Part shown: positions 1 through 7,442 of the stretch, piece after piece
Layout: every line of letters begins with the position of its first letter
Position numbering within the stretch: position 1 is the stretch's first letter
Notes under the pieces: model-generated
Database searches by the model: none
Told to the model about the DNA's origin: nothing
Seen by the model: the letters and a program-made list of their open reading frames with translations, nothing else
DNA from: a virus
Reading direction: 5' to 3' (one strand)
Virus record (IMG/VR): IMGVR_UViG_3300017772_000061
Location: 1-33,042 of that record
DNA length: 33,042 nt
Program-made: the position numbers and the translations under genes

Positions 1-185
1 TCCTGCTTGCCAACCCTTACCCGGTAGCCGACGCCATCCTGCTCACTATCAATGAGCCATTTATCTAAGCCTGGAAAATTAACGCACAGCGCCTTTACTG
101 CCTGCGCTGGTGTCGCCACGTCAAGCTCAAACCGGCACTGCCCTAATCGCTTACGCAAAGCGCCGTAAACCTTAACGACTTTCAT
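1..185 (-). CDS. I: Lambda gpI-like tail-tip assembly protein (partial, 3' end beyond window)
   Basis: The reading frame opens at an ATG at 185-183 and runs off the left edge, giving about 61 residues. It starts MKVVKVYGALRKRLG and continues FELDVATPAQAVKALC followed by an NFPGL motif. This matches the beta-grasp (ubiquitin-like) N-terminus of the lambda tail assembly protein I family, which takes part in tail-tip assembly and is not always found in the mature virion. The start overlaps the stop of the preceding K-like gene (172-174), as in other K-I pairs. The position directly after K fits lambda order, and the next gene off the left edge should be the gpJ-like central fibre. The call rests on family pattern plus order, and the C-terminal part is not visible. 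Confidence 0.82.
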   Translation of the reverse strand, partial: MKVVKVYGALRKRLGQCRFELDVATPAQAVKALCVNFPGLDKWLIDSEQDGVGYRVRVGKQ

Positions 186-879
186 GGCGTATAGCGCGGT
201 CTGTGGCCTTCAAATAGTAGCCACCCAGTAAATCCCGAGAACTCAAGCGGCCCTGCACGTGGTGCAAAATTTGCTGTTCGCCTAAGTAGATCGCAGCATG
301 ATTAGGCACAGGCGATTGCAGGTTCATAAGCAACAGGTCGCCACGCTGCAGCTCTTGAGTCGGCACCCGCAAAAAATCTTCCTTAGCGAAGTTCTCCACA
401 TACATATTCTCGCCGTTGTGCCACCACTGATCACGACGGTGATAGTCACTCAACGTAATTCCGTACTCACGCTGAAAAAAGTCGCGCACCAAGGTGTAGC
501 AGTCCACAATCCCGTGAACAAACTCGCGCCCTACATACTGCAGCTCAAAGCCTTCAGGCTCGCAGTAGCCCCAACCCTCAGTGTTCGGGTTGACGATGAA
601 CCACGGCAAACCGGACTTTTCACAGGCAACACGATCAGCCTCTGATGGCCTGGGGTTCGTCACAGGGTGACTGTGGCAAACCGCCACTATCTCGCCTTTG
701 TCCTCTACCTCATGCCAGCCGTCAAGCACAAAATGCTCATCTGGGGTCTGTGCAATGTTGCGGCATGGGAAATAACGCCGCCTGCCCTTTACAACAGCAA
801 CCAGCCCGCAGCACTCCTTTGGAAACTCATCTTTGGCGTGTTGCAGGATGTCCGCCTGCATCGCATTAGTCAGCTTCAT
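172..879 (-). CDS. K: Lambda gpK-like tail-tip protein (JAMM peptidase + NlpC/P60)
   Basis: This 235-aa protein has two enzymatic domains. The N-terminal JAB/MPN (JAMM) domain carries EC-CG near residues 22-25, then the zinc motif HSHP (about 69-72) with PSEAD following. The C-terminal NlpC/P60 domain has a catalytic Cys in DCYTLVRDFF (about residue 126) and a His in NHAAIYLGE. In lambda, gpK acts at the tail tip, and the NlpC/P60 half is thought to open peptidoglycan during DNA entry. The gene overlaps L by 4 nt upstream and I by 14 nt downstream, the usual tightly coupled tail-tip operon. All expected catalytic residues appear present, so both activities could be functional. The full length agrees with the family. 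Confidence 0.93.
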   Translation of the reverse strand: MKLTNAMQADILQHAKDEFPKECCGLVAVVKGRRRYFPCRNIAQTPDEHFVLDGWHEVEDKGEIVAVCHSHPVTNPRPSEADRVACEKSGLPWFIVNPNTEGWGYCEPEGFELQYVGREFVHGIVDCYTLVRDFFQREYGITLSDYHRRDQWWHNGENMYVENFAKEDFLRVPTQELQRGDLLLMNLQSPVPNHAAIYLGEQQILHHVQGRLSSRDLLGGYYLKATDRAIRHESR

Positions 880-1772
880 CGCGTCAAACCAGCGCCAGGG
901 AATGAACCAAATGGCAACGTTCCGTTCTCACCGAACCGCAGCTTGCAGGACGCTAAACGCTTGCCGCAAACGTCCTGAGCCAGCGTGCTGACGCTGTTGC
1001 CGTTGACATCAAAGAAGTTGCTGCCGGTGTAGCTGCACTCACTGCTCCGATAGATCCATTGGCAGGTGTTGGCGACGACCTGCCGCTTTGGCAGCTTTTG
1101 CCCAGCGAGATCGAACTCACTGGCAAGTTCAAACGTAACAACGTCGCGGGTCTCTGTTGCCTTGCGGTTGATGCGCCAGATTTCTGTTGGGAACCTAGCG
1201 TTTGGATCTGCTGTCGATTCGCCGTCCAGATAACGCTTCAGGGTGCGGATCCGTTTAACCGTTGCACCCGTCAAATCATTGCCTGCTGTAGTTGCATTGA
1301 CCAACGCCAGCAACGTGGTCATCGTGCCATCAAGGTTGGCAATCGTCAGCGTTGGTTGCGGCAACGTTCCACCCGATCGCATCTCGAATCCGTCAGCTTG
1401 CAACGGAAAACGTGTATACGCGTTTCCGTCAAAAACAATGTTGCCTGTCACGTCAGCATTGCTGCCAGCGTGAAAGCGGTAAACGTCAGAACTACCGTGC
1501 AGCGTGCTGTTTAAATGCAGCTCAAACAGCTCAATAATCGCGCTGGGCGCAAGAACTGAAACATCCTCGTAGACGCTGCTGATCGCAGTCCAAACAGCTG
1601 TGTTGTCAGTAACCGTGCTGCCAATATCTGTCGGCCAACTCGGCTCACTGCTGGCAGAGGTGCCAGCCGTTGTGCAGCGAAACCACAAGCCACTCGCTTG
1701 GCTCGCAGTAGCCCTACGAACGTCACCAACAGAAAAAGCGGTGCTGGCTGCCCAGGCTGCGACTGCTGCCAT
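876..1772 (-). CDS. L: Lambda gpL-like minor tail protein, probable Fe-S protein
   Basis: This 298-aa tail-tip protein has two parts. Residues about 5-63 form a small W/G-rich module (AW-AST-FSVGDV ... EPSWP ... VWTAI) of the kind often attached to phage structural proteins as a carbohydrate-binding-like domain. The rest is the gpL family. The C-terminal domain has four cysteines at 237, 246, 269 and 276 (NTCQW, SECSY, DVCGK, ASCKL). The spacing of 9, 23 and 7 is what I recall for the lambda gpL cysteines shown to ligate an iron-sulfur cluster. The ATG at 1772 overlaps the M stop by 1 nt and the 3' end overlaps K by 4 nt. The extra N-terminal module is not in lambda gpL and could help bind the cell surface; that is inference. 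Confidence 0.9.
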   Translation of the reverse strand: MAAVAAWAASTAFSVGDVRRATASQASGLWFRCTTAGTSASSEPSWPTDIGSTVTDNTAVWTAISSVYEDVSVLAPSAIIELFELHLNSTLHGSSDVYRFHAGSNADVTGNIVFDGNAYTRFPLQADGFEMRSGGTLPQPTLTIANLDGTMTTLLALVNATTAGNDLTGATVKRIRTLKRYLDGESTADPNARFPTEIWRINRKATETRDVVTFELASEFDLAGQKLPKRQVVANTCQWIYRSSECSYTGSNFFDVNGNSVSTLAQDVCGKRLASCKLRFGENGTLPFGSFPGAGLTR

Positions 1773-2113
1773 TACGGTTCAAATACTTCGCGAAAGGTTG
1801 CGTTAATTGTGGCGCGGTTCAAAAATGGAATTGATTTGCTCCAACTCTCACAAACAAATTTTGATGCGCTGCCTTCACCTGGTGGTGTGAAATCAAACGA
1901 TGCTGAATCGTCAGCACGGGCATCTAAGAAAGTTTCGATTGTGTCTGAATCAGTTTCAGAAACCTCGAAGGTGAGCTGATAAATCTTCGGGTTTTGATTC
2001 AATCCGTACTTCAGGCGGAGTTCAAAACCATCACCGAAACGCACACTCCGCGTTGCAGGGCGGCTGCGTTTTTGGATGCCGTAGGTCGGCGTGATTGCAG
2101 GGAAATTAGCCAT
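1772..2113 (-). CDS. M: Lambda gpM-like minor tail protein
   Basis: This 113-aa protein has the typical gpM signature: an N-terminal PTYG-QKRSRPATRSVRFGDGFE segment, a middle LTFEVSETDSDTIETFLDA region and an FTPPGE motif, with an aromatic C-terminus. In lambda, gpM joins the tail initiator/tip complex between the tape measure and L. The gene overlaps H by 1 nt (ATG at 2113) and L by 1 nt, so translation is probably coupled through H-M-L-K-I. Length matches the family (about 110 aa). No catalytic residues are expected; the role is structural. Confidence 0.9.
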   Translation of the reverse strand: MANFPAITPTYGIQKRSRPATRSVRFGDGFELRLKYGLNQNPKIYQLTFEVSETDSDTIETFLDARADDSASFDFTPPGEGSASKFVCESWSKSIPFLNRATINATFREVFEP

Positions 2114-4344
2114 CAGATAGCAGCGATAAGGCCACCAGGCCGTTTTTGTTTAATCAGTTCCTGTTGTACTGCCAACCCAATTGCTTTGCCAAGTTGAGCA
2201 CCTTGGCCGCTGCTGGCATCAGCAGAAGTTTCAGAGGCATCAACGTTGACGGTGATTGTCGTGCCGCCACCCATGCCAACACCATTTGGCAGGATCGTGC
2301 CAGCGCGATCAGGGACAAACAGCTCAGGGCCACGTTCGCCAACAACAGAAGGGCGACCAACTGCTGGACGGCCGCCATTTGCAAAGCCTGGTAAAGCTGA
2401 GAACAAGCTGCTGGTAGGGAAAGCAACTTTCAGCAAAGAGTTAACGCCAAGCTGCAACAACTGTCTAGCAACGTTGTTTAGAACGCCTGACAACGCTTCT
2501 GATGCGCTCTTGGCTTGCATCAAACTATCAACAATACCGGTGCTGATTTGCTGGCCTATTGATTGATATAGTTTTTCGACTTCGGTTAATTTTTCCGTGA
2601 TTTTGTCCTCTTCATCGCCACGTTCTTTGCCGAGTCGTTTCAACATGCTTTGGAGTTGAACCTGCCCATAAGTGTGTTTAATTTGATCAATTAAATCATT
2701 TGTGATGTCGTCGCCAACAATCGCTCGATTAGCCTCTGCTTGCTCGATTTGCAGTTGAAAACCTAACATCTGCTCTTCCTGCTGTGTTATCGCAGTGGCA
2801 AGTCTGGCCCTCTCTTGTAGAGAGGCAATTTGTCTTGTTGCTGCCTCTTGAGCCAGCCGGGCGGTTCGCTCAGCGTCGGTTTCTTTTGGCGGATCTTTAG
2901 GTTCTTGTTTGTCTCTTGCTTCTCTTTCAATCCGTTGGCTTACTGTTTCAGGAGGATTAATCGGCACCATGTTGGCGTCATATTTGATGCCTCCGATGGT
3001 AAAAGTTTGGGACAGAACGTTCTTTCTAGCTTTAAGTTTATCTAGCTGATCAACTGCTTCACTAATCCTATCTCGCAAACCTGCGGCATCAGATGCTTGT
3101 CCTCTGTAATACGCTTGGCTTTGAATTACAGACAGCGTCTGTTCCATCTTTTTAAGATTGACGTCTGTTTTTTTGATTGCATCTTCTAGTTCATCAACTG
3201 TTCCCGTTTTGATTAAATCTGAGAACTCTTTGAATTTGCGTCGAGCATCTTCTAAGGCCAACGTTACGCCAAGAAACGGAGCGGCCAACAACGCAAATTT
3301 GCCAAACAAAAGAAAACCAGCTTTGATTTTTGCAGAAGTTAAACTGATACCAAGCAGGTTTGCAGATACAGCTACTCCAGCGAGTGCCCCGCCAACGCCA
3401 ACACCTAAGTTGAGCAGTCCTTGCAGCTCGGGCGGTAGTTTTTGAACAACATCAACCAAGCCCTCAAGAGCACCTGCAGCGCCCTCCGCTGCCGGCAAAA
3501 GCTGCTGTCCAATAGATACTTGCAACTCATCTACGCGGTTTTTAAGCGCTTTGAATTTCGCCGCTGGTGACTCTGCAAGCAGCTCCTTTATTTTGTCTTT
3601 GTTTAGCTCAAATCCTTTTGCCAAAGAGTTGATCAATATGTCGGCTGTGATCTTGCCGTCGCTGCCTAGCTGTTTAAGCTCTCCGACCGTAACGCCCATC
3701 TCCTGAGAGACGAGGGTCAAAATTCCTGGGATCTGTTCAGAGATCGATCGGAACTCATCGCCCTGTAAGCGACCAGATCCGAGGGCTTGGCTTAACTGCA
3801 GGAACGCAGAGGATGCAGCTTGAGCCGATGTGCCGCTGGCGAGCGCTACGGCGTTGAAGCCTTGGTAAACCGTTTGGATCTCAGACAGCGATTTGCCGAG
3901 CGGACGCAGGCGCGCAAAAATGTCCGCAAAATTGCTGGATGATTCACCCAGAGACTGGTTGAACGTAGTGGCGTTTTTCTTGACCAAGTTCTGGACCTGA
4001 TCAAACTCCCCATATTGACGAGACAGCAGTTCGAGGCGGACCTGCGTTTGCTCAAACGATGCCGCCTGCTCGATAAATGATTTCGTTGCTGCTCCTGCTC
4101 CGATTCCGATGGCAAGCCCGCGCAGGCCGCTCATTTTCTTTGCTAGGCCATCCGCGCCTTTACGAGCCCTATCGAAAGCGTTGCTCAACGAGTTGCCCAT
4201 CTGCTTCGCTTTTTGCTGCAGACGAACAGCTTGGTTTTGCACTTTGATGACAGCCCGCTCGAGGCGACTGCTGTCACGGCTGATTTTCTTGAGCTTGCCG
4301 CTGAGTTGATCTTCGAGCTTTAGAACTAGCTGGACGGATTCCAT
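2113..4344 (-). CDS. H: Tail tape measure protein (lambda gpH-like)
   Basis: This 743-aa protein sets tail length and is ejected ahead of the DNA. Residues about 1-50 are a basic coiled coil (SRLERAVIKVQNQAVRLQQKAKQ). Residues about 70-270 are the tape-measure N-terminal domain, with ALGSGRLQGDEFRSISEQIPG and LGSDGKITADILINSLAKGF. Residues about 305-365 hold Gly/Ala-rich hydrophobic helices that could insert in the inner membrane. A charged coiled-coil region follows, then a C-terminal GERGPELFVPDRAGTILPN motif common to these proteins. At about 1.5 angstrom per residue the tail would be roughly 110 nm; this is a family rule, not a measurement. It lies directly after the G/GT frameshift cassette and overlaps M. 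Confidence 0.95.
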   Translation of the reverse strand: MESVQLVLKLEDQLSGKLKKISRDSSRLERAVIKVQNQAVRLQQKAKQMGNSLSNAFDRARKGADGLAKKMSGLRGLAIGIGAGAATKSFIEQAASFEQTQVRLELLSRQYGEFDQVQNLVKKNATTFNQSLGESSSNFADIFARLRPLGKSLSEIQTVYQGFNAVALASGTSAQAASSAFLQLSQALGSGRLQGDEFRSISEQIPGILTLVSQEMGVTVGELKQLGSDGKITADILINSLAKGFELNKDKIKELLAESPAAKFKALKNRVDELQVSIGQQLLPAAEGAAGALEGLVDVVQKLPPELQGLLNLGVGVGGALAGVAVSANLLGISLTSAKIKAGFLLFGKFALLAAPFLGVTLALEDARRKFKEFSDLIKTGTVDELEDAIKKTDVNLKKMEQTLSVIQSQAYYRGQASDAAGLRDRISEAVDQLDKLKARKNVLSQTFTIGGIKYDANMVPINPPETVSQRIEREARDKQEPKDPPKETDAERTARLAQEAATRQIASLQERARLATAITQQEEQMLGFQLQIEQAEANRAIVGDDITNDLIDQIKHTYGQVQLQSMLKRLGKERGDEEDKITEKLTEVEKLYQSIGQQISTGIVDSLMQAKSASEALSGVLNNVARQLLQLGVNSLLKVAFPTSSLFSALPGFANGGRPAVGRPSVVGERGPELFVPDRAGTILPNGVGMGGGTTITVNVDASETSADASSGQGAQLGKAIGLAVQQELIKQKRPGGLIAAI

Positions 4345-4368
4345 CAGCCCTCAAGCAACTAGCTAATA

Positions 4369-4898
4369 CTACCGACGCATCTGTTTTGCGCGCTGTACTG
4401 CTTGCTCTTCAAACTCACCTTTGAGTTCAAAGTAAGCCGCGAAATGGATCAGCTCAGCATCGGTCAGCTCTGTGCGCAACCGACTCACTGTCATCCCCAA
4501 AGTGCAGGCCAAGTGAAACTCAAAAAAAGTCCACTTGTCCTGCCTTAGTCGTTTTTTGTTTCTTCCATATCAGCGGTATCGCTGAGGCCAAACAGGAACA
4601 GCTCAAGCTCGTTCAGAACAGATTCAGGCAGCCTTCGTTGCAGCTTTGCCGCATCAGCAGGGGCAAACGGTTTTGTTCCATCCTCTAGCTCTGCAAGCAG
4701 GCAAAGCATGTTGGTGCTGAGGTCCAGCGCTTCGTCTGTGCCGGCTAACTGCTGCGCTTTTTTTCGATCAGCGCGCGTGATCGGCTTGAAATAAAGATTC
4801 CTTGTGTCGCCTGATGGCAGCGTCAAAACAAATTTGCGGCGCTGGTTGAGATCAAATGCCTCAACCAGTTCATCCACAAATCGCTTGGAAACAGGCAT
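4369..4898 (-). CDS. Tail assembly chaperone GT, made by -1 ribosomal frameshift
   Basis: Joined CDS: frame 0 from the ATG at 4898 to the slippery heptamer A AAA AAC (4557-4551), then the -1 frame to TAG at 4371-4369. The product is about 176 aa, 116 from G plus a 60-residue T extension. The extension starts RLRQDKWTFFEFH, contains the CTLGMTVSRLRTELTDAELIHF pattern typical of T domains, and ends KQMRR. The heptamer is in the correct frame (ACA AAA AAC) only two codons before the frame-0 stop, the arrangement established for lambda and many long-tailed phages. In lambda, G coats the tape measure while T recruits tube subunits. The T frame has no start codon of its own, so ordinary gene calling misses it. 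Confidence 0.92.
4545..4898 (-). CDS. G: Tail assembly chaperone G (frame-0 product)
   Basis: This 117-aa protein is the unshifted product of the tail chaperone cassette, between the tail tube and tape measure genes. It starts MPVSKRFVDELVEAFDLNQ, has a charged, Leu-rich helical body (LCLLAELEDGTKP, RLPESVLNELELFLFGL) and ends METTKND-like with a stop at 4547-4545, just after the slippery sequence. Family knowledge: G is made in excess over GT and is absent from the virion. Sequence similarity to lambda G itself is low. The identification rests on position, size and the frameshift site into a recognisable T domain. Confidence 0.88.
   Translation of the reverse strand: MPVSKRFVDELVEAFDLNQRRKFVLTLPSGDTRNLYFKPITRADRKKAQQLAGTDEALDLSTNMLCLLAELEDGTKPFAPADAAKLQRRLPESVLNELELFLFGLSDTADMEETKND
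4551..4557 (-). promoter_or_regulatory. -1 frameshift slippery heptamer A AAA AAC
   Basis: Read on the minus strand the codons are GAA ACA AAA AAC GAC TAA, so A AAA AAC lies in the X XXY YYZ phase needed for simultaneous -1 slippage. The frame-0 stop is 4 nt further on. The -1 frame then stays open for 60 codons and encodes a T-domain-like sequence. No strong downstream stem-loop or upstream Shine-Dalgarno stimulator was evident by eye, so efficiency is unknown. Confidence 0.9.
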
Positions 4899-4935
4899 TT
4901 AATAGTTTGAACAATACATTCAAACTATAGCCTCA

Positions 4936-5358
4936 TCACTCAAGGTTAGATGTGATGGTGCTGCTGGTGATGAAGTTGCAGGTGGCAACAACTAGCTCAC
5001 CGACAGTTGAAGTGATCTCCATGTCAGTGATAATTCCGCCAAAAGAAACCGAATCAGTGCCGTTTGTGTTGCCGGTAGTGAACAACTCAAACGAAGCATC
5101 AGCAGTGTCAGGTGACTTGATGATGTCTTCGACAAACGCAGCTTGGCCCGTTGCATCTGGGTCGTAAACCAGTTCAACTGTTCCAGAGCCGGAAATCATG
5201 CTGCCAACAAATTGGCGGAAAGTGTTTCCATGGACTGAAGTGTCCAAGGTTTCTTTTGTGATTGACAGGCTCCAGCTGCGAGTACCGACAACAGTGGCAA
5301 GACTGCCGCCGCCGGTCTCAAATTCAACTGAACCAGATTCGCCTCGGATGGTTGCCAT
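4936..5358 (-). CDS. Major tail (tube) protein
   Basis: This 140-aa beta-rich protein begins ATIRGESGSVEFETGGG and carries RSWSLSITKETLDTSVHGN, a pattern typical of siphovirus tail-tube subunits (gpV/TP901-1 major tail type). A repeated SGSGTVELVYDP and SFGGIITDMEI strand pattern follows. It would assemble as hexameric rings around the tape measure. It sits between the tail terminator and the G/GT cassette, as expected. A GAGG Shine-Dalgarno lies about 10 nt before the ATG at 5358, consistent with high expression. It has no Ig-like extension, so the tube surface is probably smooth. Confidence 0.88.
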   Translation of the reverse strand: MATIRGESGSVEFETGGGSLATVVGTRSWSLSITKETLDTSVHGNTFRQFVGSMISGSGTVELVYDPDATGQAAFVEDIIKSPDTADASFELFTTGNTNGTDSVSFGGIITDMEITSTVGELVVATCNFITSSTITSNLE

Positions 5359-5360
5359 GG

Positions 5361-5786
5361 TCAGAGTTCCTCGATGAATTCAAAGGTCACAGAGACCCGT
5401 GTTTGGAAGTAACCCTCTGGAGCTGGTGAGGCCAGTACCTCGGGGCCGTTAGGAGCGTCGAAGAAAACCCCCGACACGATGACCCTATTGTAAAGGTCTC
5501 GAATGCGCTTTCCAACCACGTAGTTTCCCCCTGGGCCTTGTCCTAATGGCGTAAAAATATTAAACACCGCTAATCCAAGGATTCGATTCTGAGAGTTAGT
5601 TGTCAAACCTTGGCTGAGGTACTCGTTTGCGCCGAACGCTGTTTCGCACTGAACCCATGACGAGTTAGGCGTAGGCTCAAACGCCATGTTGTGGAAAACA
5701 ACAGGGATCGCTGGGCTGCTCGCCAGCTCCGTCGCGAGACGTGCCTCAATCGTTGCCCTCACAGAATTCAGATCTGCCGCAGCCAT
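5361..5786 (-). CDS. Tail terminator protein
   Basis: This 141-aa protein fits the tail terminator fold (lambda gpU role). It has a helical start (DLNSVRATIEARLATEL), a PVVFHNMAFEPTPNSSWVQC strand region, and a C-terminal beta strand YFQTRVSVTFEFIEEL. Phage terminators (DUF4128-like) show the same W-rich N-terminal half and a central GGNYVVGKRIRDLY helix. It stops tube growth and forms the interface with the head. The gene lies immediately before the tube gene with a 2-nt gap and overlaps the upstream gp10-like gene by 1 nt. Assignment is by pattern plus position. Confidence 0.78.
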   Translation of the reverse strand: MAAADLNSVRATIEARLATELASSPAIPVVFHNMAFEPTPNSSWVQCETAFGANEYLSQGLTTNSQNRILGLAVFNIFTPLGQGPGGNYVVGKRIRDLYNRVIVSGVFFDAPNGPEVLASPAPEGYFQTRVSVTFEFIEEL

Positions 5787-6184
5787 CAGCGCCCTCGGTT
5801 CTCGATCCTGATCAGTTTAGGAATGTCCTTCCGAGCCACTTCCTTGAGAATCAGATCGGGGTATCGCTTAACAACAGGTTTAGTCCCCGTCGATTTGTTG
5901 TTGCCTGCTGGTTTGTATTCATCGTTCCAGTTGCGCGGCATGTTCTCGCCATACATCACGGCGGGTGCGTATTTAACAATGGTGAACACCCTGGCTTCCC
6001 CTGGGGTGTCGATGTTTAGCTGCCAGCTATTGATCAGGTTGTGTGAAACAACAGGGGTGCCGATGGGCGGCTCAGCTGTTTTTAGCCTGCCATGCAGCCC
6101 GATCCCTGCCTTCTTAATGACCCGCTCGGCAACCTCCAAAATCATGGAGTCAATCTTGATTAGCCGAGTAGATCCCCTAGCCAT
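5786..6184 (-). CDS. HK97 gp10-like tail completion / neck protein
   Basis: This is a 132-aa protein with the ATG at 6184, chosen because it overlaps the upstream TGA (6186-6184). A GTG three bases upstream is the alternative. It contains the helix VAERVIKKAGIGLHGRLK, a TGTPVVSHNLINSW-like segment and an APAVMYGENMPR turn, which recall the HK97 gp10 / lambda gpZ tail-completion group (conserved TGxLxxSW and YAxxxEYG motifs). Such proteins act at the head-proximal end of the tail. It lies between a head-closure candidate and the tail terminator, which fits. The family motif is only partly preserved. Confidence 0.62.
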   Translation of the reverse strand: MARGSTRLIKIDSMILEVAERVIKKAGIGLHGRLKTAEPPIGTPVVSHNLINSWQLNIDTPGEARVFTIVKYAPAVMYGENMPRNWNDEYKPAGNNKSTGTKPVVKRYPDLILKEVARKDIPKLIRIENRGR

Positions 6185-6543
6185 CACGCCCTCAGAATTA
6201 GTTCATAGTGAGTCGCATCACCGGCCGTTTCCTGAAACGTCGTCTCGACCCGGATGATCTGGTAAACGATGCTGCTAATAACAACACGATCCTTTGTCTC
6301 TGGAGCCGTTGCCAGCTCCTTTGCTGCTACGAGCAGGCGTTTGTCGCCGGCTTGGATTAGCTCGTTGGCCTCGCTGACGTTGACGTTATAGGCGTGCCCT
6401 TTGATTGACGTATCCGAGGTGGTCTCCGTAATTACGCCCGTCGTCGTGTTGTAGCTGCCACCAGAAACGTAACGGATTGTCACATCTCCGCCGAGTTTAT
6501 CCACGATGGTCTGCGCAACTTTGTCGAGCCCTCGGAGTGCCAT
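6184..6543 (-). CDS. Putative head-closure / head-tail joining protein
   Basis: This 119-aa protein has a short N-terminal helix (LRGLDKVAQTIVDKLG) followed by beta strands rich in Thr and Val. It includes IKGHAYNVNVSEANELIQAGDKR and VVISSIVYQIIRVETTFQ, and it ends ATHYELILRA. This is the pattern of small beta-barrel stopper/joining proteins that sit below the connector ring. It is translationally coupled to the gp10-like gene (TGATG) and starts 1 nt inside the stop of the 79-aa gene. I cannot name a specific family, and the call is mainly from gene order (connector, closure, completion, terminator, tube). Confidence 0.55.
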   Translation of the reverse strand: MALRGLDKVAQTIVDKLGGDVTIRYVSGGSYNTTTGVITETTSDTSIKGHAYNVNVSEANELIQAGDKRLLVAAKELATAPETKDRVVISSIVYQIIRVETTFQETAGDATHYELILRA

Positions 6544-6782
6544 CAGGCTGCGTAGGCGATGACGGTGCCGCTGCCGAGCGTGATGCTGGTAATCACCAGC
6601 CCCTCGATCGCGCAGTTGGCGTTGAGGTTGATGCTGCTAACGGTTGACGATCCGTTCTCAGTGATGAAGTCAGAGACCAGCGTGATCACGCTGTCCTCAA
6701 GAGCAACAACTTTCACGAACTTGCCCGTTTGGGCTGCCGTGTTGCTGATGATGTTCGCCTTGGAAGGCTCGTAACCCATCAT
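6543..6782 (-). CDS. Small beta-strand virion-associated protein, unknown function
   Basis: This 79-aa acidic protein is made of short strands rich in Ile, Val, Ser and Thr. Characteristic segments are AAQTGKFVKVVALEDSVIT, SSINLNANCAIEGLVI and a final GSGTVIAYAA. I recall similar short proteins in many marine and enteric phage structural operons, where they are usually unnamed; some resemble spike or decoration subunits. Its place between the head-tail adaptor and head-closure genes suggests a neck or capsid-surface component. Translation is coupled to the downstream gene through a 1-nt overlap. No function is claimed. Confidence 0.6.
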   Translation of the reverse strand: MMGYEPSKANIISNTAAQTGKFVKVVALEDSVITLVSDFITENGSSTVSSINLNANCAIEGLVITSITLGSGTVIAYAA

Positions 6783-6784
6783 GA

Positions 6785-7345
6785 TTAACTCCGTTTGATA
6801 CCAATGTTGCCCGGTCCTGAGATTCTAAGGCCGGTCAAATACCTTTCAAACATAGGTGGCACCCGATCAGCGCCCACAGCGCCTGTTTTGTCAGGCTCAA
6901 CTTCAATGTTGCCCAGTTTGACTCGTTTGTAATCCTCAAGCCCACTAAGGCTGATTCCGTCTGCATTGTTTTTCAGGTAAACCGCTAACTCAACCTGAGC
7001 CCGCTGCACCTGATCTGGAACCTCGGTATCAGTGAAATAGTCCTCAGAGATGCGAAACGGGAATCCCGTGGAATACGTGTTTACGTAGGTGTCTGGTTTT
7101 CGGACGCCAGTTCTAGGCCACTGCAGGGCCTGCGTATCTGTCGCTCTAGCCCCTAGGAAGCGCTCTCGATCAAGACGTTGTGCAGCAGCTGCTAAAGCTC
7201 GATTACGGGTGTCATCCGTCCCCGTTGTCCATTTGCTCACGTCCGTGCTGCTGATCATCGCCTCCACGAACGCGTTCGCCTCCGTCAGAGTTATGTAGCT
7301 GTTGGCGTTTGCGCCGCCCGCTGTTGCGTCGATTGTTACTGCCAT
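6785..7345 (-). CDS. Head-tail adaptor (DnaT-like/gp6-like connector)
   Basis: This 186-aa protein starts TIDATAGGANANSYITLTEANAFVE. It then shows RALAAAAQRLDRERFLG, the LQWPRTGVR motif and VPDQVQRAQVELAVYL. This helical pattern, with the Q-L-WPR motif, marks the phage head-tail adaptor family that some databases label DnaT-like because of a remote match. The ring it forms binds the portal inside the neck. The C-terminal 45 residues end in a basic GIKRS. It directly precedes the neck genes, and a 76-aa ORF overlaps its 5' end. Confidence 0.75.
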   Translation of the reverse strand: MAVTIDATAGGANANSYITLTEANAFVEAMISSTDVSKWTTGTDDTRNRALAAAAQRLDRERFLGARATDTQALQWPRTGVRKPDTYVNTYSTGFPFRISEDYFTDTEVPDQVQRAQVELAVYLKNNADGISLSGLEDYKRVKLGNIEVEPDKTGAVGADRVPPMFERYLTGLRISGPGNIGIKRS

Positions 7346-7442
7346 CGGGCGTCACAGTAGAAGTCTTGCGTTTTGGGGCGGAGGCCGTTGCTTGCGCAAC
7401 AGCCTCACGATCCCGCATTCGCTTAAAAGCGAACATCCCCAT
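7212..7442 (-). CDS. Small basic protein overlapping the adaptor gene, unknown
   Basis: This 76-aa ORF starts with an ATG (7442-7440) that overlaps the TGA of the upstream decoration-like gene (TGATG), which suggests coupled translation. Residues 1-30 (FAFKRMRDREAVAQATASAPKRK) look like a genuine basic phage peptide and fill an otherwise empty 96-nt gap. The rest overlaps the adaptor gene by 134 nt and is low-complexity, rich in Arg, Gln and Gly, so it may be just the out-of-frame shadow of that gene. No family is recognised. The start looks real; whether the overlapping tail has a role is unclear. Confidence 0.45.
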   Translation of the reverse strand: MGMFAFKRMRDREAVAQATASAPKRKTSTVTPDGSNNRRNSGRRKRQQLHNSDGGERVRGGDDQQHGREQMDNGDG

